A DNA stretch of 64,000 bases, from positions 15,794-79,793 of the forward strand of contig NZ_RZMX01000051.1 in assembly GCF_003992665.1 (NCBI RefSeq), read 5' to 3'. Made by a program: the position numbers and the translations under genes. The DNA is from Pelagibacterium montanilacus (lineage in GTDB: Bacteria > Pseudomonadota > Alphaproteobacteria > Rhizobiales > Devosiaceae). Every line of letters starts with the position of its first letter. Within the stretch, counting starts at the first letter, position 1. The notes beneath the pieces were generated by a model. The model was not told where the DNA came from. It searched no databases and saw only the letters and a list, made by a program, of their open reading frames with translations. This document shows, in pieces, positions 25,139 to 34,517 of this stretch.

Positions 25139-26932
25139 ATGGGTGTGCCATTTTTGCGTTCCCGAGCGGTCAAGCATGCTCAGCTCTGCGTCGATACGAT
25201 CGCCGCACTCCACCGCACACAATGCATTATCGAGTTCGAGCCTGACGGGACGATCATCACCGCCAACGCCAATTTCCTGGCGCTGACCGGCCACGCGCCC
25301 GAAGAGGTTGCAGGGCGTCATCACAGTATGTTCCTGGACCCCGCCGCGGCGGCGGCGCCCGATTACCAGCGGTTCTGGTCGGACCTGGCGCGGGGCGAGA
25401 TCAAGTCCGGACGCTTCAAGCGCCGCGACAAGGCTGAGCGGGACGTTTGGCTCGAGGCCAGCTACACCCCGATCAGCGGCCGGGACGGAAAGGTCTACCG
25501 GATCATCAAGGTGGCCACCGACGTGACCGACCGCCACCGGCAGGCCGCTGACACGGCTGGCCAGATCGCCGCGATTTCGCGGTCCCAGGCGGTGATCGAG
25601 TTCACCCTCGAGGGCACGATCCTGGAGGCAAACGAGAATTTCTGCGAGACCATGGGCTATCGCCGCGACGAGATCGCGGGCCAGCACCACCGCATGTTCG
25701 TGACCCCCGAGGACGCCGCCGTCCCCGCCTATGGGGCGTTCTGGCGCAGCCTGGCGAGCGGGCAATACCACTCGGCCCAGTACAAGCGCCTGGCCAAGGG
25801 CGGTCGCGAGGTCTGGATCCAGGCCTCCTACAATCCCATCCTCGACGCAGACGGGGTGCCCTACAAGGTGGTCAAGTTCGCCACCGAGATCACGGGGCGC
25901 AAACAGGCGGTGATCGGGTTGAGCCAGGCGCTCGAGCGGCTGGCCGACCGGGACCTCGAATGCCGGATCGAAGCGAGTTTCCCCCAAGAGCTCGAATCGG
26001 TCCGCCACGCCTTCAACCAGACGGTCGAACGGTTCGGCAGCATCGTGCGCGAGCTGCGCTCGACCTCACGGGCCCTGCGCGGGGCGACGGGCGAAATCCT
26101 CGTGGGGGCGAACGACCTCGCCGAGCGCACCGCCCGCCAGGCGGCGGCGGTGGAGGAAACCCGGTCTTCGATCGAGAGGCTGTCGGCAGCGGTAAACGAG
26201 AATGCCAAGCGCGCCAGCGCGGCCGGAGACAACGCCAGGACCGTCGCCAGCGGCGCGCAGGCCACAGGCGCGGCGATGGACGAGGCCAATCAGGCCATGG
26301 ACACGGCCAGCCACCGATCGGCAAAAATCGCCAACATCATCGAATTGATCGACGGGATCGCGTTCCAGACCAATCTGCTTGCGCTCAACGCATCGGTGGA
26401 GGCGGCTCGAGCCGGCGATGCGGGGCGCGGCTTTGCCGTGGTGGCCATGGAAGTGCGCCGACTCGCCCAGTCGGCGGCCAGCGCATCGGGAGAGGTCAAG
26501 GGTCTCGTCGAGCAATCCAACGACGCGGTTACCCAAGGGTCCCGGCTGGTTGCCGCTGCGGCGACGCGCCTGGGCGAGATGGTCGACCGACTCAAGGAGA
26601 ACGCCCATCTGATGGAGGAAACTGCCCAGGCCAACGGTCAGCAGGCCTCGGCGCTGGCCGAGATCAGCGTCGCGATCGGGCAGATGGACGAAATGACCCA
26701 GCACAATGCCGCGCTGGTCGAAGAGACCAATGCAGCGATCGAGCAGACCGAGGATCAGGCCCAGAGGGTCGATACGCTCATCGACGCGTTCGTCCTTCCG
26801 GACGGGGTCGAGGTGCCGGCCAAGCCCAGGATCGCCGCGGCGAGCGGAGCCCCGGCGCCCAGGCGCACCGCGCCGCCGCAGCGGCGGATCGAGGGCGCCC
26901 TGGCGGTCTCGGCCGATTGGGACCAGTTCTAG
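25139..26932 (+). CDS. Soluble methyl-accepting chemotaxis protein with two PAS domains
   Basis: This 597-residue chemoreceptor has no membrane segment. Residues 15-135 and 140-260 are two similar PAS domains ([20 protein letters not shown], then [20 protein letters not shown]; both end in [15 protein letters not shown] or [11 protein letters not shown] motifs). A HAMP-like linker follows, then the MCP signalling coiled coil with its hairpin tip [20 protein letters not shown]. The last five residues, DWDQF, fit the x-W-x-x-F pentapeptide that tethers CheR and CheB. It should sense an intracellular signal such as redox state or an aromatic or oxygen ligand and act on CheA. ATG at 25139 is chosen over a TTG 14 codons earlier. 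Confidence 0.9.
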   Translation: MGVPFLRSRAVKHAQLCVDTIAALHRTQCIIEFEPDGTIITANANFLALTGHAPEEVAGRHHSMFLDPAAAAAPDYQRFWSDLARGEIKSGRFKRRDKAERDVWLEASYTPISGRDGKVYRIIKVATDVTDRHRQAADTAGQIAAISRSQAVIEFTLEGTILEANENFCETMGYRRDEIAGQHHRMFVTPEDAAVPAYGAFWRSLASGQYHSAQYKRLAKGGREVWIQASYNPILDADGVPYKVVKFATEITGRKQAVIGLSQALERLADRDLECRIEASFPQELESVRHAFNQTVERFGSIVRELRSTSRALRGATGEILVGANDLAERTARQAAAVEETRSSIERLSAAVNENAKRASAAGDNARTVASGAQATGAAMDEANQAMDTASHRSAKIANIIELIDGIAFQTNLLALNASVEAARAGDAGRGFAVVAMEVRRLAQSAASASGEVKGLVEQSNDAVTQGSRLVAAAATRLGEMVDRLKENAHLMEETAQANGQQASALAEISVAIGQMDEMTQHNAALVEETNAAIEQTEDQAQRVDTLIDAFVLPDGVEVPAKPRIAAASGAPAPRRTAPPQRRIEGALAVSADWDQF

Positions 26933-26985
26933 ATCCTATCCCGTTCTGATTGGATCAGAACGGGAGCTCTCGAACCTCGATCTGT
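26933..26985. repeat. Palindromic intergenic repeat, copy B (short)
   Basis: This copy keeps only the second hairpin of the family: CCCGTTCTGAT then ATCAGAACGGG, about 26940-26963, followed by GAGCTCT as in copies A, C and D. It begins right after the chemoreceptor stop and lies between convergent genes. Confidence 0.75.
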
Positions 26986-27012
26986 TGCGGAACCCGCCCT
27001 GAAAGGGGAGGA

Positions 27013-27990
27013 TCAGACCGCGCCGCGAACAGCGGGCCGGACGCGTTCGCGGTAGAACGCGGCAAGTTTTTCATGCACGGAAGCGGGCAGATCGGGGAGA
27101 TCGCCGGCTTCCACGTTGACCCCGATCTGGTCGGCGCGCGACACCCCGGCAATCACGGTCGAGACGGCCTTGTGATCGAGTATCCAGCGCAGGGCGAAAT
27201 GGGTCATGTTCATCCCATCGGGCATGAACTGGCGCAACTCTTCGGCGCGCTCCACGCCGGTCTCGAACGGCAGGCCCGAGAAGGTCTCGCCCACCGAGAA
27301 CGCCTGCCCGTCCCGGTTGTAATTGCGGTGGTCGGAAGGGGCGAATTCGCTGTCCTTTCTGAACTTGCCCGAAAGCAGGCCCGAGGCCAGCGGCAGGCGC
27401 ACGATGATGCCTACGTCCTTTTCCATGGCGCGGTCGAAGAGCTGCTCGGTGGCGTCCTGGCGGAAAAGGTTGAAGATGATCTGGAGCGTGGCAAGGCCAT
27501 CATGCTCGAGGCAGATCAGCGCCTCCTCGATGGTTTCCACGCTGGCGCCCCAATTGCGGATGAGGCCGTCGGCCTTGAACTCCTCGAGCCAGGTGAAAAT
27601 CTCGCCGTCCTTGAGAACCGCGGGCGGCACACAGTGGAGCTGGGCGAGATCGAGGGTTTCGACGCACAGCCGGCGCGCGGAGTTCTCGAGGCTCTCGCGC
27701 ACCCCGCCGCGGGTGTATTTGTCGGGATAGAGCGCCGGAGAGCGGCCGAGCTTGGTGGCCACCACAAGTCCGGCGGGCTTGCCGTAAAAGGTGCCGATGC
27801 GGTGCTCGGACAGACCGCCGCCATAGACGTCTGCCGTGTCCCAGAAGGTGACGCCCAACCGTGCGGCATTGGCGAGGATCGTGGAGGCATCCTCATCGGT
27901 GACCGGGCCGAAATCGCCCCCGAGCTGCCAGCAGCCCAGACCGATCTCGGAAACTTCAAGTCCGGTCTTGCCAAGCCGCCGCGTCTTCAT
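27013..27990 (-). CDS. Aldo/keto reductase
   Basis: This 325-residue NADPH-type aldo/keto reductase has the catalytic residues in context: Asp and Tyr in WDTADVYGGG (about residues 50-59), Lys in VATKLG (near 79) and His in AQLHCVPP (near 117). GASVETIEEA and the C-terminal GVSRADQI correspond to cofactor-binding loops. The substrate is unknown. It is divergent from the cobalamin riboswitch operon and has no obvious functional link with it. ATG at 27990 begins the normal MKTRRLGKTGLEVSEIGLG start. Confidence 0.92.
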   Translation of the reverse strand: MKTRRLGKTGLEVSEIGLGCWQLGGDFGPVTDEDASTILANAARLGVTFWDTADVYGGGLSEHRIGTFYGKPAGLVVATKLGRSPALYPDKYTRGGVRESLENSARRLCVETLDLAQLHCVPPAVLKDGEIFTWLEEFKADGLIRNWGASVETIEEALICLEHDGLATLQIIFNLFRQDATEQLFDRAMEKDVGIIVRLPLASGLLSGKFRKDSEFAPSDHRNYNRDGQAFSVGETFSGLPFETGVERAEELRQFMPDGMNMTHFALRWILDHKAVSTVIAGVSRADQIGVNVEAGDLPDLPASVHEKLAAFYRERVRPAVRGAV

Positions 27991-28090
27991 GGGGTCGTCT
28001 CCGTTGCTCGTTCAGAAGGCCTGCATCCTTGATAGGCGAGGCGAAGATGGGATGCAATTGACTTGGGTTGGTGCCCGTGCCAGTGCTTTG

Positions 28091-28306
28091 CAGTGCTGGT
28101 CCTGCCCTTCGCGACGCGAGCGGCAGGTGAGAAAGGGAACACGGTGCGGACGACCCCACAAGGGACCTATGCCGTGGCTGCCCCCGCAACTGTAGGCCGC
28201 GAGAGCCTTTGCCGATCCACTGGACGCACGCCCCTTAAGGAGCAAACGCCGGGAAGGGGCAAATGGTTCGCCAACCAGCGGCAAGCCAGGAGACCTGCCA
28301 GCACAG
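28091..28306 (+). ncRNA. Cobalamin (B12) riboswitch
   Basis: The leader of the cobW operon contains the conserved adenosylcobalamin riboswitch elements in order. These are GTGCTGGTC at 28093, GGGAAC near 28135, GCCGTGGCTGCCCCCGC from about 28171, CAACTGTAGG, and the B12 box GCCAGGAGACCTGCC at 28286-28300. The ends AGTGCTGG and CCAGCAC pair to close the structure. When B12 is plentiful it should switch off the downstream cobW-cobN-cobO genes. The start codon of cobW is 81 bases further on. Limits of the element are approximate. Confidence 0.93.
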
Positions 28307-28386
28307 CTAGCCGGACCTTCACAGCCGTGGAGGTGCACATCATTTCCGAGCCTGTCGGGTGGACGGGCCAAGGAGGACATCTCGAC

Positions 28387-29442
28387 ATGACGACCCAACG
28401 CATCCCCACGACCGTGATCACCGGATTTCTGGGGGCCGGCAAGACGACGCTGGTCCGCCACCTGCTCGCCCATGCCAAGGGGCGCCGCATCGCCCTGATC
28501 ATCAACGAGTTCGGCGATATCGGCGTGGACAAGGACGTGCTCGCGGGGTGCGGGGACGAAACCTGCCGGGAAGAGGACATGATCGAGCTGGCCAATGGCT
28601 GCATCTGCTGCACGGTGGCCGACGATTTCATTCCCACCATGAAGGCGCTGCTGGCGCGGCCGGACCGGCCCGACCATATCGTGATCGAGACCTCGGGGCT
28701 GGCCCTGCCCCAGCCGCTGATCCGCGCCTTCAACTGGCCCGAGATCAAGGCGGAAGTCACGATCGACGGGGTGATCACGGTGGCGGATGCCGCGGCGCTC
28801 GCCGAAGGCCGGTTTGCCGCCAACGAAGCAGCGGTCGACGCGCAGCGCCGGCTCGACGAGATGCTGGACCACGACACCCCGCTGGGGGAATTGTTCGAGG
28901 ACCAGCTGGTGGCTGCCGACATGATCGTGCTCAACAAGACCGATCTGGTGGCCGCAGAGGCGCTGGACGGGGTGGAAGCCGAGCTTAAAAAACACATGCG
29001 CAAGGGCACCTCGATCGTGCGCGCGGCCAACGGGCATGTGGATGCCGCAGCGCTTCTGGGGCTCGGGATGGGCACCGAGGACGATCTGGAGGGCCGGGAA
29101 AGCCATCACGAGCTCGAGCATGACGGGGAAGGCCACGAGCACGACGATTTCGACTCCTTCTCGCTGACGCTCGAGGCCGGCCCGGGCAAGACCGAGCTGC
29201 TCGAAGCCATTTCACGGACCATCGCCGAGCACGATGTGTTGCGGCTCAAGGGCTTTGCTGCGATCCCTGGCGCTGGCGCGCGGCTGGCGATCCAGGCGGT
29301 GGGGCCCAGGGTCAACGCCTATTTCGACCGGGCCTGGACCGAGGGCGAGGCGCGGCAGACCCGGCTGGTGGTGATCGGGGAAAGCCCGCTGGCCCGCGAG
29401 ACGATCGAGGCCAGCCTGCGGCAGGTGATGCAGGCGGCCTGA
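28387..29442 (+). CDS. cobW: Cobalamin biosynthesis protein CobW (COG0523 GTPase)
   Basis: This 351-residue G3E-family GTPase has Walker A GFLGAGKTT (13-21), the metal-binding GCICC motif (near residue 74), the guanine-specificity motif NKTD (near 183) and a histidine-rich loop HHELEHDGEGHEHDD (near 240). CobW is thought to deliver cobalt (or manage metal supply) to the CobNST chelatase. It is the first gene after the B12 riboswitch and lies four bases before cobN. AGGAGGACAT precedes the ATG at 28387. Confidence 0.93.
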   Translation: MTTQRIPTTVITGFLGAGKTTLVRHLLAHAKGRRIALIINEFGDIGVDKDVLAGCGDETCREEDMIELANGCICCTVADDFIPTMKALLARPDRPDHIVIETSGLALPQPLIRAFNWPEIKAEVTIDGVITVADAAALAEGRFAANEAAVDAQRRLDEMLDHDTPLGELFEDQLVAADMIVLNKTDLVAAEALDGVEAELKKHMRKGTSIVRAANGHVDAAALLGLGMGTEDDLEGRESHHELEHDGEGHEHDDFDSFSLTLEAGPGKTELLEAISRTIAEHDVLRLKGFAAIPGAGARLAIQAVGPRVNAYFDRAWTEGEARQTRLVVIGESPLARETIEASLRQVMQAA

Positions 29443-29446
29443 GGCC

Positions 29447-32400
29447 ATGCACCTTCTCGCCGCACAGGCCGGGGCACTTCAGCAGGACGGAGAGGCGATC
29501 GACCCGGGCCAGACGCCCGGGCGGATGGCGTTCGCCTCTTCGGCCGACAGCGAGCTGGCCATGCTGGCCGCCGCCGCGGATCGGGCGGGCGAAGAGGGCC
29601 TGCGGCTCGCGAGCCTGATGCGGCTGGCGCATAATTTTTCCGTAGACCTGTGGTGCGAGCAGGCCCTTTCGGGGGCCGGGGCGATCGTCATCCGGCTGAT
29701 CGGGGGGCCCGCCTACTGGCCCTATGGGTGCGACGAGATCGAAATGCTCGCGCGCCAGAGGGGCATCCCTCTTGCCTTTCTGCCCGGTGACGGTCAGCCC
29801 GACCCCAGCCTTCTTTCCCGCTCGACACTCGATGAGGACGACTGGCACCGGCTCAACAGCCTGTTTCTGACCGGCGGGCCGGACGCCGCCGACGCCATTC
29901 TCGCAGCAATGGTTGCGCTGGCCGAAGGAAGGGAAATGGCCGTGGAGGCGCCCGAGGCCCTGCCTGCATTCGGGTTCTGGGATCGCGCGCGCGGCATCAT
30001 CGACGGCCCCGCCCGGCTGACGTGCCCTGCCCGGCCCGAGGAGGGCGCGCATCATCGGCGCCACGTGCCGATCCTATTTTACCGCGCTCTGCTAGAAGGG
30101 GCGGGTACGGCAACGCTCGAGGCGCTGATCGCGCAGTTGGGCGCCGCCGGTCTCGCGCCCGTGCCGATCGTCATTTCCTCGCTCAAGCAGGCCCAATGCG
30201 CCCAATTCGTGCGCGAGGCGCTGGGGGCGATCAGGCCCGCGGCGATCTTCAATCTCACCGGGTTTGCGCTCGGTGTCGGCGATCTGGCGCCCGAGGCCAA
30301 CCCTTTCGCCCTGACCGATGCGCCGGTGATCCAGCTTCTCCAGGGCTCGCGCCCGTCCGCGCTCTGGGAAGCCGATCCAAGGGGGCTAACGCAAAAAGAC
30401 CTCGCCATGCAGGTGGTGCTGCCCGAGATCGACGGGCGGGTCGGGGCCTTGCTGGTGGGGCACAAGGCTGAAGCGGTCTGGCACGAACGCACGCAATGCC
30501 CGCTCACCTCGTTTGTGCCCGAGCCCGAGGGGGTCAAGCGAGCCGTGGCGCTGGCGGCCAACTACGCGCGGCTTCAGCAAACCCCGCGGGCCGAACGCAG
30601 GGTGGGGATCGTTCTGGCCAACTATCCCCTGCGCGACGGACGGCTCGCCAACGGAGTGGGCTATGACGCGCCCCAATCGACGGTCGAGATCCTTCGGCTG
30701 ATGGCAGAGGCGGGGTATGATGTCGGGGGGGCTGAGCCAGTCGCCGGCTCGGATGCCCCCTCACCCCCGGCCCCTCTCCCACAAGGGGAGAGGGGGGCTC
30801 CAGTTGCCGGTTATGGGGCGCTGGAATCGGGCACCGCGCTGATCGAACATCTCCAGACCGGGCCGACCAACGGGCGCCCGAGCCATGGGGTGTCCGATGC
30901 CATCCTGCCGCTCGTGCTCTACAGCCAATGGCTCTCCGAGCTGCATCCGTGCATCGCCGAGGACGTCACGGCGCGCTGGGGGACGCCGGAGGCCGATCCG
31001 TTCGTGCGGGGAGATGGCTTCCACCTGCCCGTCAAGCGCCTGGGCAATGCGGCGATCCTGTTGCAGCCGGCCCGGGCCTATGATGTGGCCGAGGAAGAGA
31101 GCTTTCACGATCCCAATCTCGTGCCGCCCCACGCCTATATCGCCAGCTATCTCTGGCTGGTGCGTGCCTTCGGCATTCATGCACTGATCCACAATGGCAA
31201 GCACGGCAATCTCGAATGGCTGCCGGGCAAGGCCACCGCGCTCGACAGCGAATCCTACCCCGGCGTGCTCTGGGGACAATTGCCGCATCTCTATCCCTTC
31301 ATCGTCAACGATCCGGGGGAAGGCACCCAGGCCAAGCGGCGCGCTGGCGCGACCATCATCGATCATCTGGTGCCGCCGCTGACCCGGGCGGAGACCTATG
31401 GCCCGCTCAAGGACCTCGAAGCGCTGCTCGACGAATATTACGCGGCCAGCGGCATGGATCACCGCCGGCTCGAGGATCTCAAGCGGCGCATTCTCGACTT
31501 CACCCGCGATACGCGGCTCGACCGGGACATGGCCCTGCCCGAGGACGAGACCCTGGCGCTCGCGACCATCGACACCTTTCTGTGCGAGCTCAAGGAATCC
31601 CAGATCCGGGACGGCCTGCACGTTTTCGGCCGCTCCCCGACCGGGGCGTTCGAGCGCGACCTCGTGATCGCGTTTGCGCGCGTGCCGCGCGGGGACGGGC
31701 AGGACGGCAACGGCTCGCTGATCGCCGCGCTGGCAGACGATCTGGGGCTCGGGGTCGATCCGCTGAGCCTTGAGATGGCCGCCCCCTGGGCTGGTCCTCG
31801 GCCCTCGGTCCTGGCGACCGGCGGGGTATGGCGGACGGCGGGCGACACCATCGAACGGCTCGAAGCGCTGGCTGCCGAGCTGGTTTCGGGCCGGGCGCCC
31901 CATCCAGACTGGAGCGCGACACGGGCGGTGCTCGAAATGATCGAGACCGATATCCGGCCCCGGGTCGCCGCCTGCGGGCCTGCCGAAGCCCGGGCGCTGA
32001 TCGCCGGGCTGGACGGCCGGTTCGTGGCCCCGGGCCCCTCGGGAGCGCCGACGCGCGGGCGAATCGACACCCTGCCCACGGGGCGCAATTTCTATTCGGT
32101 GGACAACCGCGCCATTCCCACCCAGACCGCGTGGGCGCTGGGCGAGCGGGCCGCGAACGCGCTGCTCAAGCGCCATTTCCAGGAACACGGGGTCTGGCTG
32201 ACCGCGCTGGCCATGAGCGTCTGGGGCACGGCCAATATGCGCACGGGCGGCGACGACATCGCCCAGGCGCTGGCCTTGATCGGCGCCAGGCCCAAATGGC
32301 AGGGCGCATCGCTGGCTGTGATGGGCTACGAGATCATCCCGCTCGCAAAGCTCGGTCGGCCACGAGTGGACGTGACGCTTAGGATTTCGGGGTTTTTCCG

Positions 32401-33259
32401 CGACGCCTTTCCCGCCCAGATCGCGCTTTTCGACAGGGCGGTCCGCGCCATCGGGGCTCTGGACGAGCCGATCGAGGACAATCCCATCGCCGCGCGCATG
32501 CGCACCGACGCGCTGGGGCTGATGGCCGAGGGCGCGTCCCAGGAGGACGCCGCGCTGCGCGCCGGCCACCGGATTTTCGGGGCGGCGCCGGGGGCATACG
32601 GCACGGGGGTGGGCAAGCTCCTCGATTCGGGCAATTGGCGCGAGAAGGGCGATCTCGCCCAGGCGGTGCTGGCCTCCGGGCAGCACGCCTATGGCGCCCA
32701 TTCCGAGGGCATCGCGGAAAAGGCGCTGTTCGCCGATCGGCTGAAAAGTGCCGATGCGGTGCTCCAGTCCCAGGACAATGCCGAGCACGACCTGCTCGAT
32801 TCCGACCAGTACTACCAGTTCGAAGGCGGGCTTTCCGCTGCGGTCGAGATGCTCTCGGGCGCCCGGCCTGCCGCCTACCACACCGACACCTCCCGACCCC
32901 AGGCGATCAAGGTCCGCACGCTCGAGGAGGAAATCTCGCGGGTCATGCGGGCGCGGGTGGTCAATCCCAAATGGATCGAGGGGATGAAGCGCCACGGCTA
33001 TCGCGGGGCGTTCGAGATGGTGGCCACGGTCGATTTCATGTTCGGGTTCGCCGCCACCACCGGCGCGGTCAAATCCCACCATTTCGACCTCGCCTTCGAG
33101 GCATTCGTCGAGGACGAGGAGACCCGGGCCTTCCTCATCGGGGCCAACCGGTTCGGCTATGAGGAACTGCTCGCAAAATTCACCGAGGCGCGTGAGCGCG
33201 GCTTCTGGGCGCCGCGGTCCAACGCTGCCCCCGCCTATCTTTCCGGAGAGATCAGATGA
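29447..33259 (+). CDS. cobN: Cobaltochelatase subunit CobN
   Basis: This 1270-residue protein is the large subunit of the aerobic ATP-dependent cobaltochelatase that inserts Co2+ into hydrogenobyrinic acid a,c-diamide. Typical blocks are IRLIGGPAYWPYG near residue 85, HGKHGNLEWLPGKATALD near 583, GRNFYSVDNRAIPT near 880, MSVWGTANMRTGGDDIAQAL and the C-terminal DQYYQFEGGL. Its length is normal for CobN. A stretch of about 15-20 residues rich in proline (SPPAPLPQGERGAP, near residue 440) is encoded by a palindromic DNA repeat at 30756-30797 and is not expected in the family. It overlaps cobO by four bases. Confidence 0.95.
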   Translation: MHLLAAQAGALQQDGEAIDPGQTPGRMAFASSADSELAMLAAAADRAGEEGLRLASLMRLAHNFSVDLWCEQALSGAGAIVIRLIGGPAYWPYGCDEIEMLARQRGIPLAFLPGDGQPDPSLLSRSTLDEDDWHRLNSLFLTGGPDAADAILAAMVALAEGREMAVEAPEALPAFGFWDRARGIIDGPARLTCPARPEEGAHHRRHVPILFYRALLEGAGTATLEALIAQLGAAGLAPVPIVISSLKQAQCAQFVREALGAIRPAAIFNLTGFALGVGDLAPEANPFALTDAPVIQLLQGSRPSALWEADPRGLTQKDLAMQVVLPEIDGRVGALLVGHKAEAVWHERTQCPLTSFVPEPEGVKRAVALAANYARLQQTPRAERRVGIVLANYPLRDGRLANGVGYDAPQSTVEILRLMAEAGYDVGGAEPVAGSDAPSPPAPLPQGERGAPVAGYGALESGTALIEHLQTGPTNGRPSHGVSDAILPLVLYSQWLSELHPCIAEDVTARWGTPEADPFVRGDGFHLPVKRLGNAAILLQPARAYDVAEEESFHDPNLVPPHAYIASYLWLVRAFGIHALIHNGKHGNLEWLPGKATALDSESYPGVLWGQLPHLYPFIVNDPGEGTQAKRRAGATIIDHLVPPLTRAETYGPLKDLEALLDEYYAASGMDHRRLEDLKRRILDFTRDTRLDRDMALPEDETLALATIDTFLCELKESQIRDGLHVFGRSPTGAFERDLVIAFARVPRGDGQDGNGSLIAALADDLGLGVDPLSLEMAAPWAGPRPSVLATGGVWRTAGDTIERLEALAAELVSGRAPHPDWSATRAVLEMIETDIRPRVAACGPAEARALIAGLDGRFVAPGPSGAPTRGRIDTLPTGRNFYSVDNRAIPTQTAWALGERAANALLKRHFQEHGVWLTALAMSVWGTANMRTGGDDIAQALALIGARPKWQGASLAVMGYEIIPLAKLGRPRVDVTLRISGFFRDAFPAQIALFDRAVRAIGALDEPIEDNPIAARMRTDALGLMAEGASQEDAALRAGHRIFGAAPGAYGTGVGKLLDSGNWREKGDLAQAVLASGQHAYGAHSEGIAEKALFADRLKSADAVLQSQDNAEHDLLDSDQYYQFEGGLSAAVEMLSGARPAAYHTDTSRPQAIKVRTLEEEISRVMRARVVNPKWIEGMKRHGYRGAFEMVATVDFMFGFAATTGAVKSHHFDLAFEAFVEDEETRAFLIGANRFGYEELLAKFTEARERGFWAPRSNAAPAYLSGEIR
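30756..30797. repeat. Palindromic repeat inserted in frame inside cobN
   Basis: CCCCTCTCCC (30771-30780) and GGGAGAGGGG (30786-30795) form a perfect 10-base stem with a five-base loop, preceded by CCCTCACCCCCGG. This core is the common alphaproteobacterial palindrome usually found between genes. Here it is translated in frame as a Pro-rich insert of CobN without breaking the reading frame. Confidence 0.75.
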
Positions 33260-33903
33260 CCGAGACGCCGCGTCCCAAAAAGACCGATCTGATGAACGAG
33301 GCCGAGCGCGACGCCTATCACGCAGAGAAGATGCGCAAAAAGAAGATCGCACGCGACAAGCTGGTGGCGGCCAACCAGAGCGAGAAGGGCCTGCTGATCG
33401 TCCACACCGGCAAGGGCAAGGGAAAATCGACCGCCGCTTTCGGGATGGTGTTCCGGGCCATCGCCCACGGATTCAAGGTGGGGATCGTCCAGTTCGTCAA
33501 AGGCAAATGGAATACCGGGGAACGCGACATCCTCGACCATTTCCCAGATCAGGTAACCATCAACGCCATGGGCGACGGGTTTACCTGGGAAACCCAGGAC
33601 CGCCAGCGCGATCTCGCCGCCGCGCGCCAGGCCTGGGACAAGGCCAGGGCGCTGATCGCCGATCCCGATTACAAAATGGTGCTGCTCGACGAGCTCAACA
33701 TCTGCCTGCGCTATGATTATCTGCCGCTCGATGAGGTGATCGAGACCCTGCGCAACCGGCCCGTAGATACCCATGTGATCGTGACGGGCCGCAACGCCAA
33801 GGACGAACTGATCGAGATCGCCGATCTGGTGACGGAAATGACGCTAATCAAGCACCCCTTCCGCGAGCAGGGGGTCAAGGCGCAGGCTGGTATCGAGTTT
33901 TAA
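33256..33903 (+). CDS. cobO: Cob(I)yrinic acid a,c-diamide adenosyltransferase CobO
   Basis: This 215-residue ATP:corrinoid adenosyltransferase (CobA/CobO/BtuR family) has the P-loop HTGKGKGKST (about 51-60), VGIVQFVKGKW, and the DELNICLRYDYL segment. It adds the upper 5'-deoxyadenosyl ligand to the reduced corrinoid. It shares an ATGA overlap with cobN and is the last gene under the B12 riboswitch. Its stop overlaps the stop of a convergent gene. Confidence 0.95.
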   Translation: MTETPRPKKTDLMNEAERDAYHAEKMRKKKIARDKLVAANQSEKGLLIVHTGKGKGKSTAAFGMVFRAIAHGFKVGIVQFVKGKWNTGERDILDHFPDQVTINAMGDGFTWETQDRQRDLAAARQAWDKARALIADPDYKMVLLDELNICLRYDYLPLDEVIETLRNRPVDTHVIVTGRNAKDELIEIADLVTEMTLIKHPFREQGVKAQAGIEF

Positions 33904-34394
33904 AAGCAGCCGCCGTCCTGGGCGAGGGAGTTGCCAAGCCGGTTGGCGATGGGGTCGAAATCGGGGATGTCGCGCGCTGGGTAGTCCAGCCGCACATTGG
34001 CGGTCTGGGTATCGTTACAGACCAGCAGCGTCTTGGTGTAAAAGACGTGGCCGGCCTTTGTGCCCGTCCAGGCGGCCCAGTCCGGGGTTTCCGAGCGATA
34101 GGTGATCGACCAGCCCTCGGCCTCGTCGGCGGCGATGCGCGCCCGGGTCTGGGACGAGAAATCGGGCCCATCCAGCAGGCTTCCCCACACGGTGATTGCC
34201 GAGCGGCCGTTGTCGGCCCGGTAGCGCTTGCCGTCTCCGGAGGGCACGAGCGCACCCGACTGGGGCGCATAACCGGGCGGGATGTCCACGCCCACCCCGA
34301 AACGCGGATTGACATAGCGCGTCCAGTCCGCCGCAAGGGCGGCCTGCGCCGCCAGGGGCCCAAGCAGAACGAGAAAGACGAAAGCGCGAATCAT
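33900..34394 (-). CDS. Secreted hypothetical protein
   Basis: This 164-residue protein starts with a signal peptide (IRAFVFLVLLGPLAAQAALA, cleavage before ADW near residue 23). The mature part contains RFGVGVDIPPGYAP, which resembles small periplasmic proteins of Rhizobiales. I do not recognise a named domain with certainty. ATG at 34394 was chosen because it directly begins the signal peptide. Its stop codon overlaps the cobO stop (33900-33903). No function is proposed. Confidence 0.75.
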   Translation of the reverse strand: MIRAFVFLVLLGPLAAQAALAADWTRYVNPRFGVGVDIPPGYAPQSGALVPSGDGKRYRADNGRSAITVWGSLLDGPDFSSQTRARIAADEAEGWSITYRSETPDWAAWTGTKAGHVFYTKTLLVCNDTQTANVRLDYPARDIPDFDPIANRLGNSLAQDGGCF

Positions 34395-34517
34395 GGAGCC
34401 AGATTTGCCGATCGATTGGGGCTTAGGCAAGGCACCTGTTGGCACCTGGCCGGCATCTTGCCGCGGACCGGCGAGAGGGATAGGACAAACGCTCGATGCT
34501 GGGGAGCGCGAGCTGAC

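Noticed and set aside
30761-33352. An 863-codon open frame antisense to cobN
   Set aside because: It is a GC-driven shadow of cobN with no recognisable protein features.
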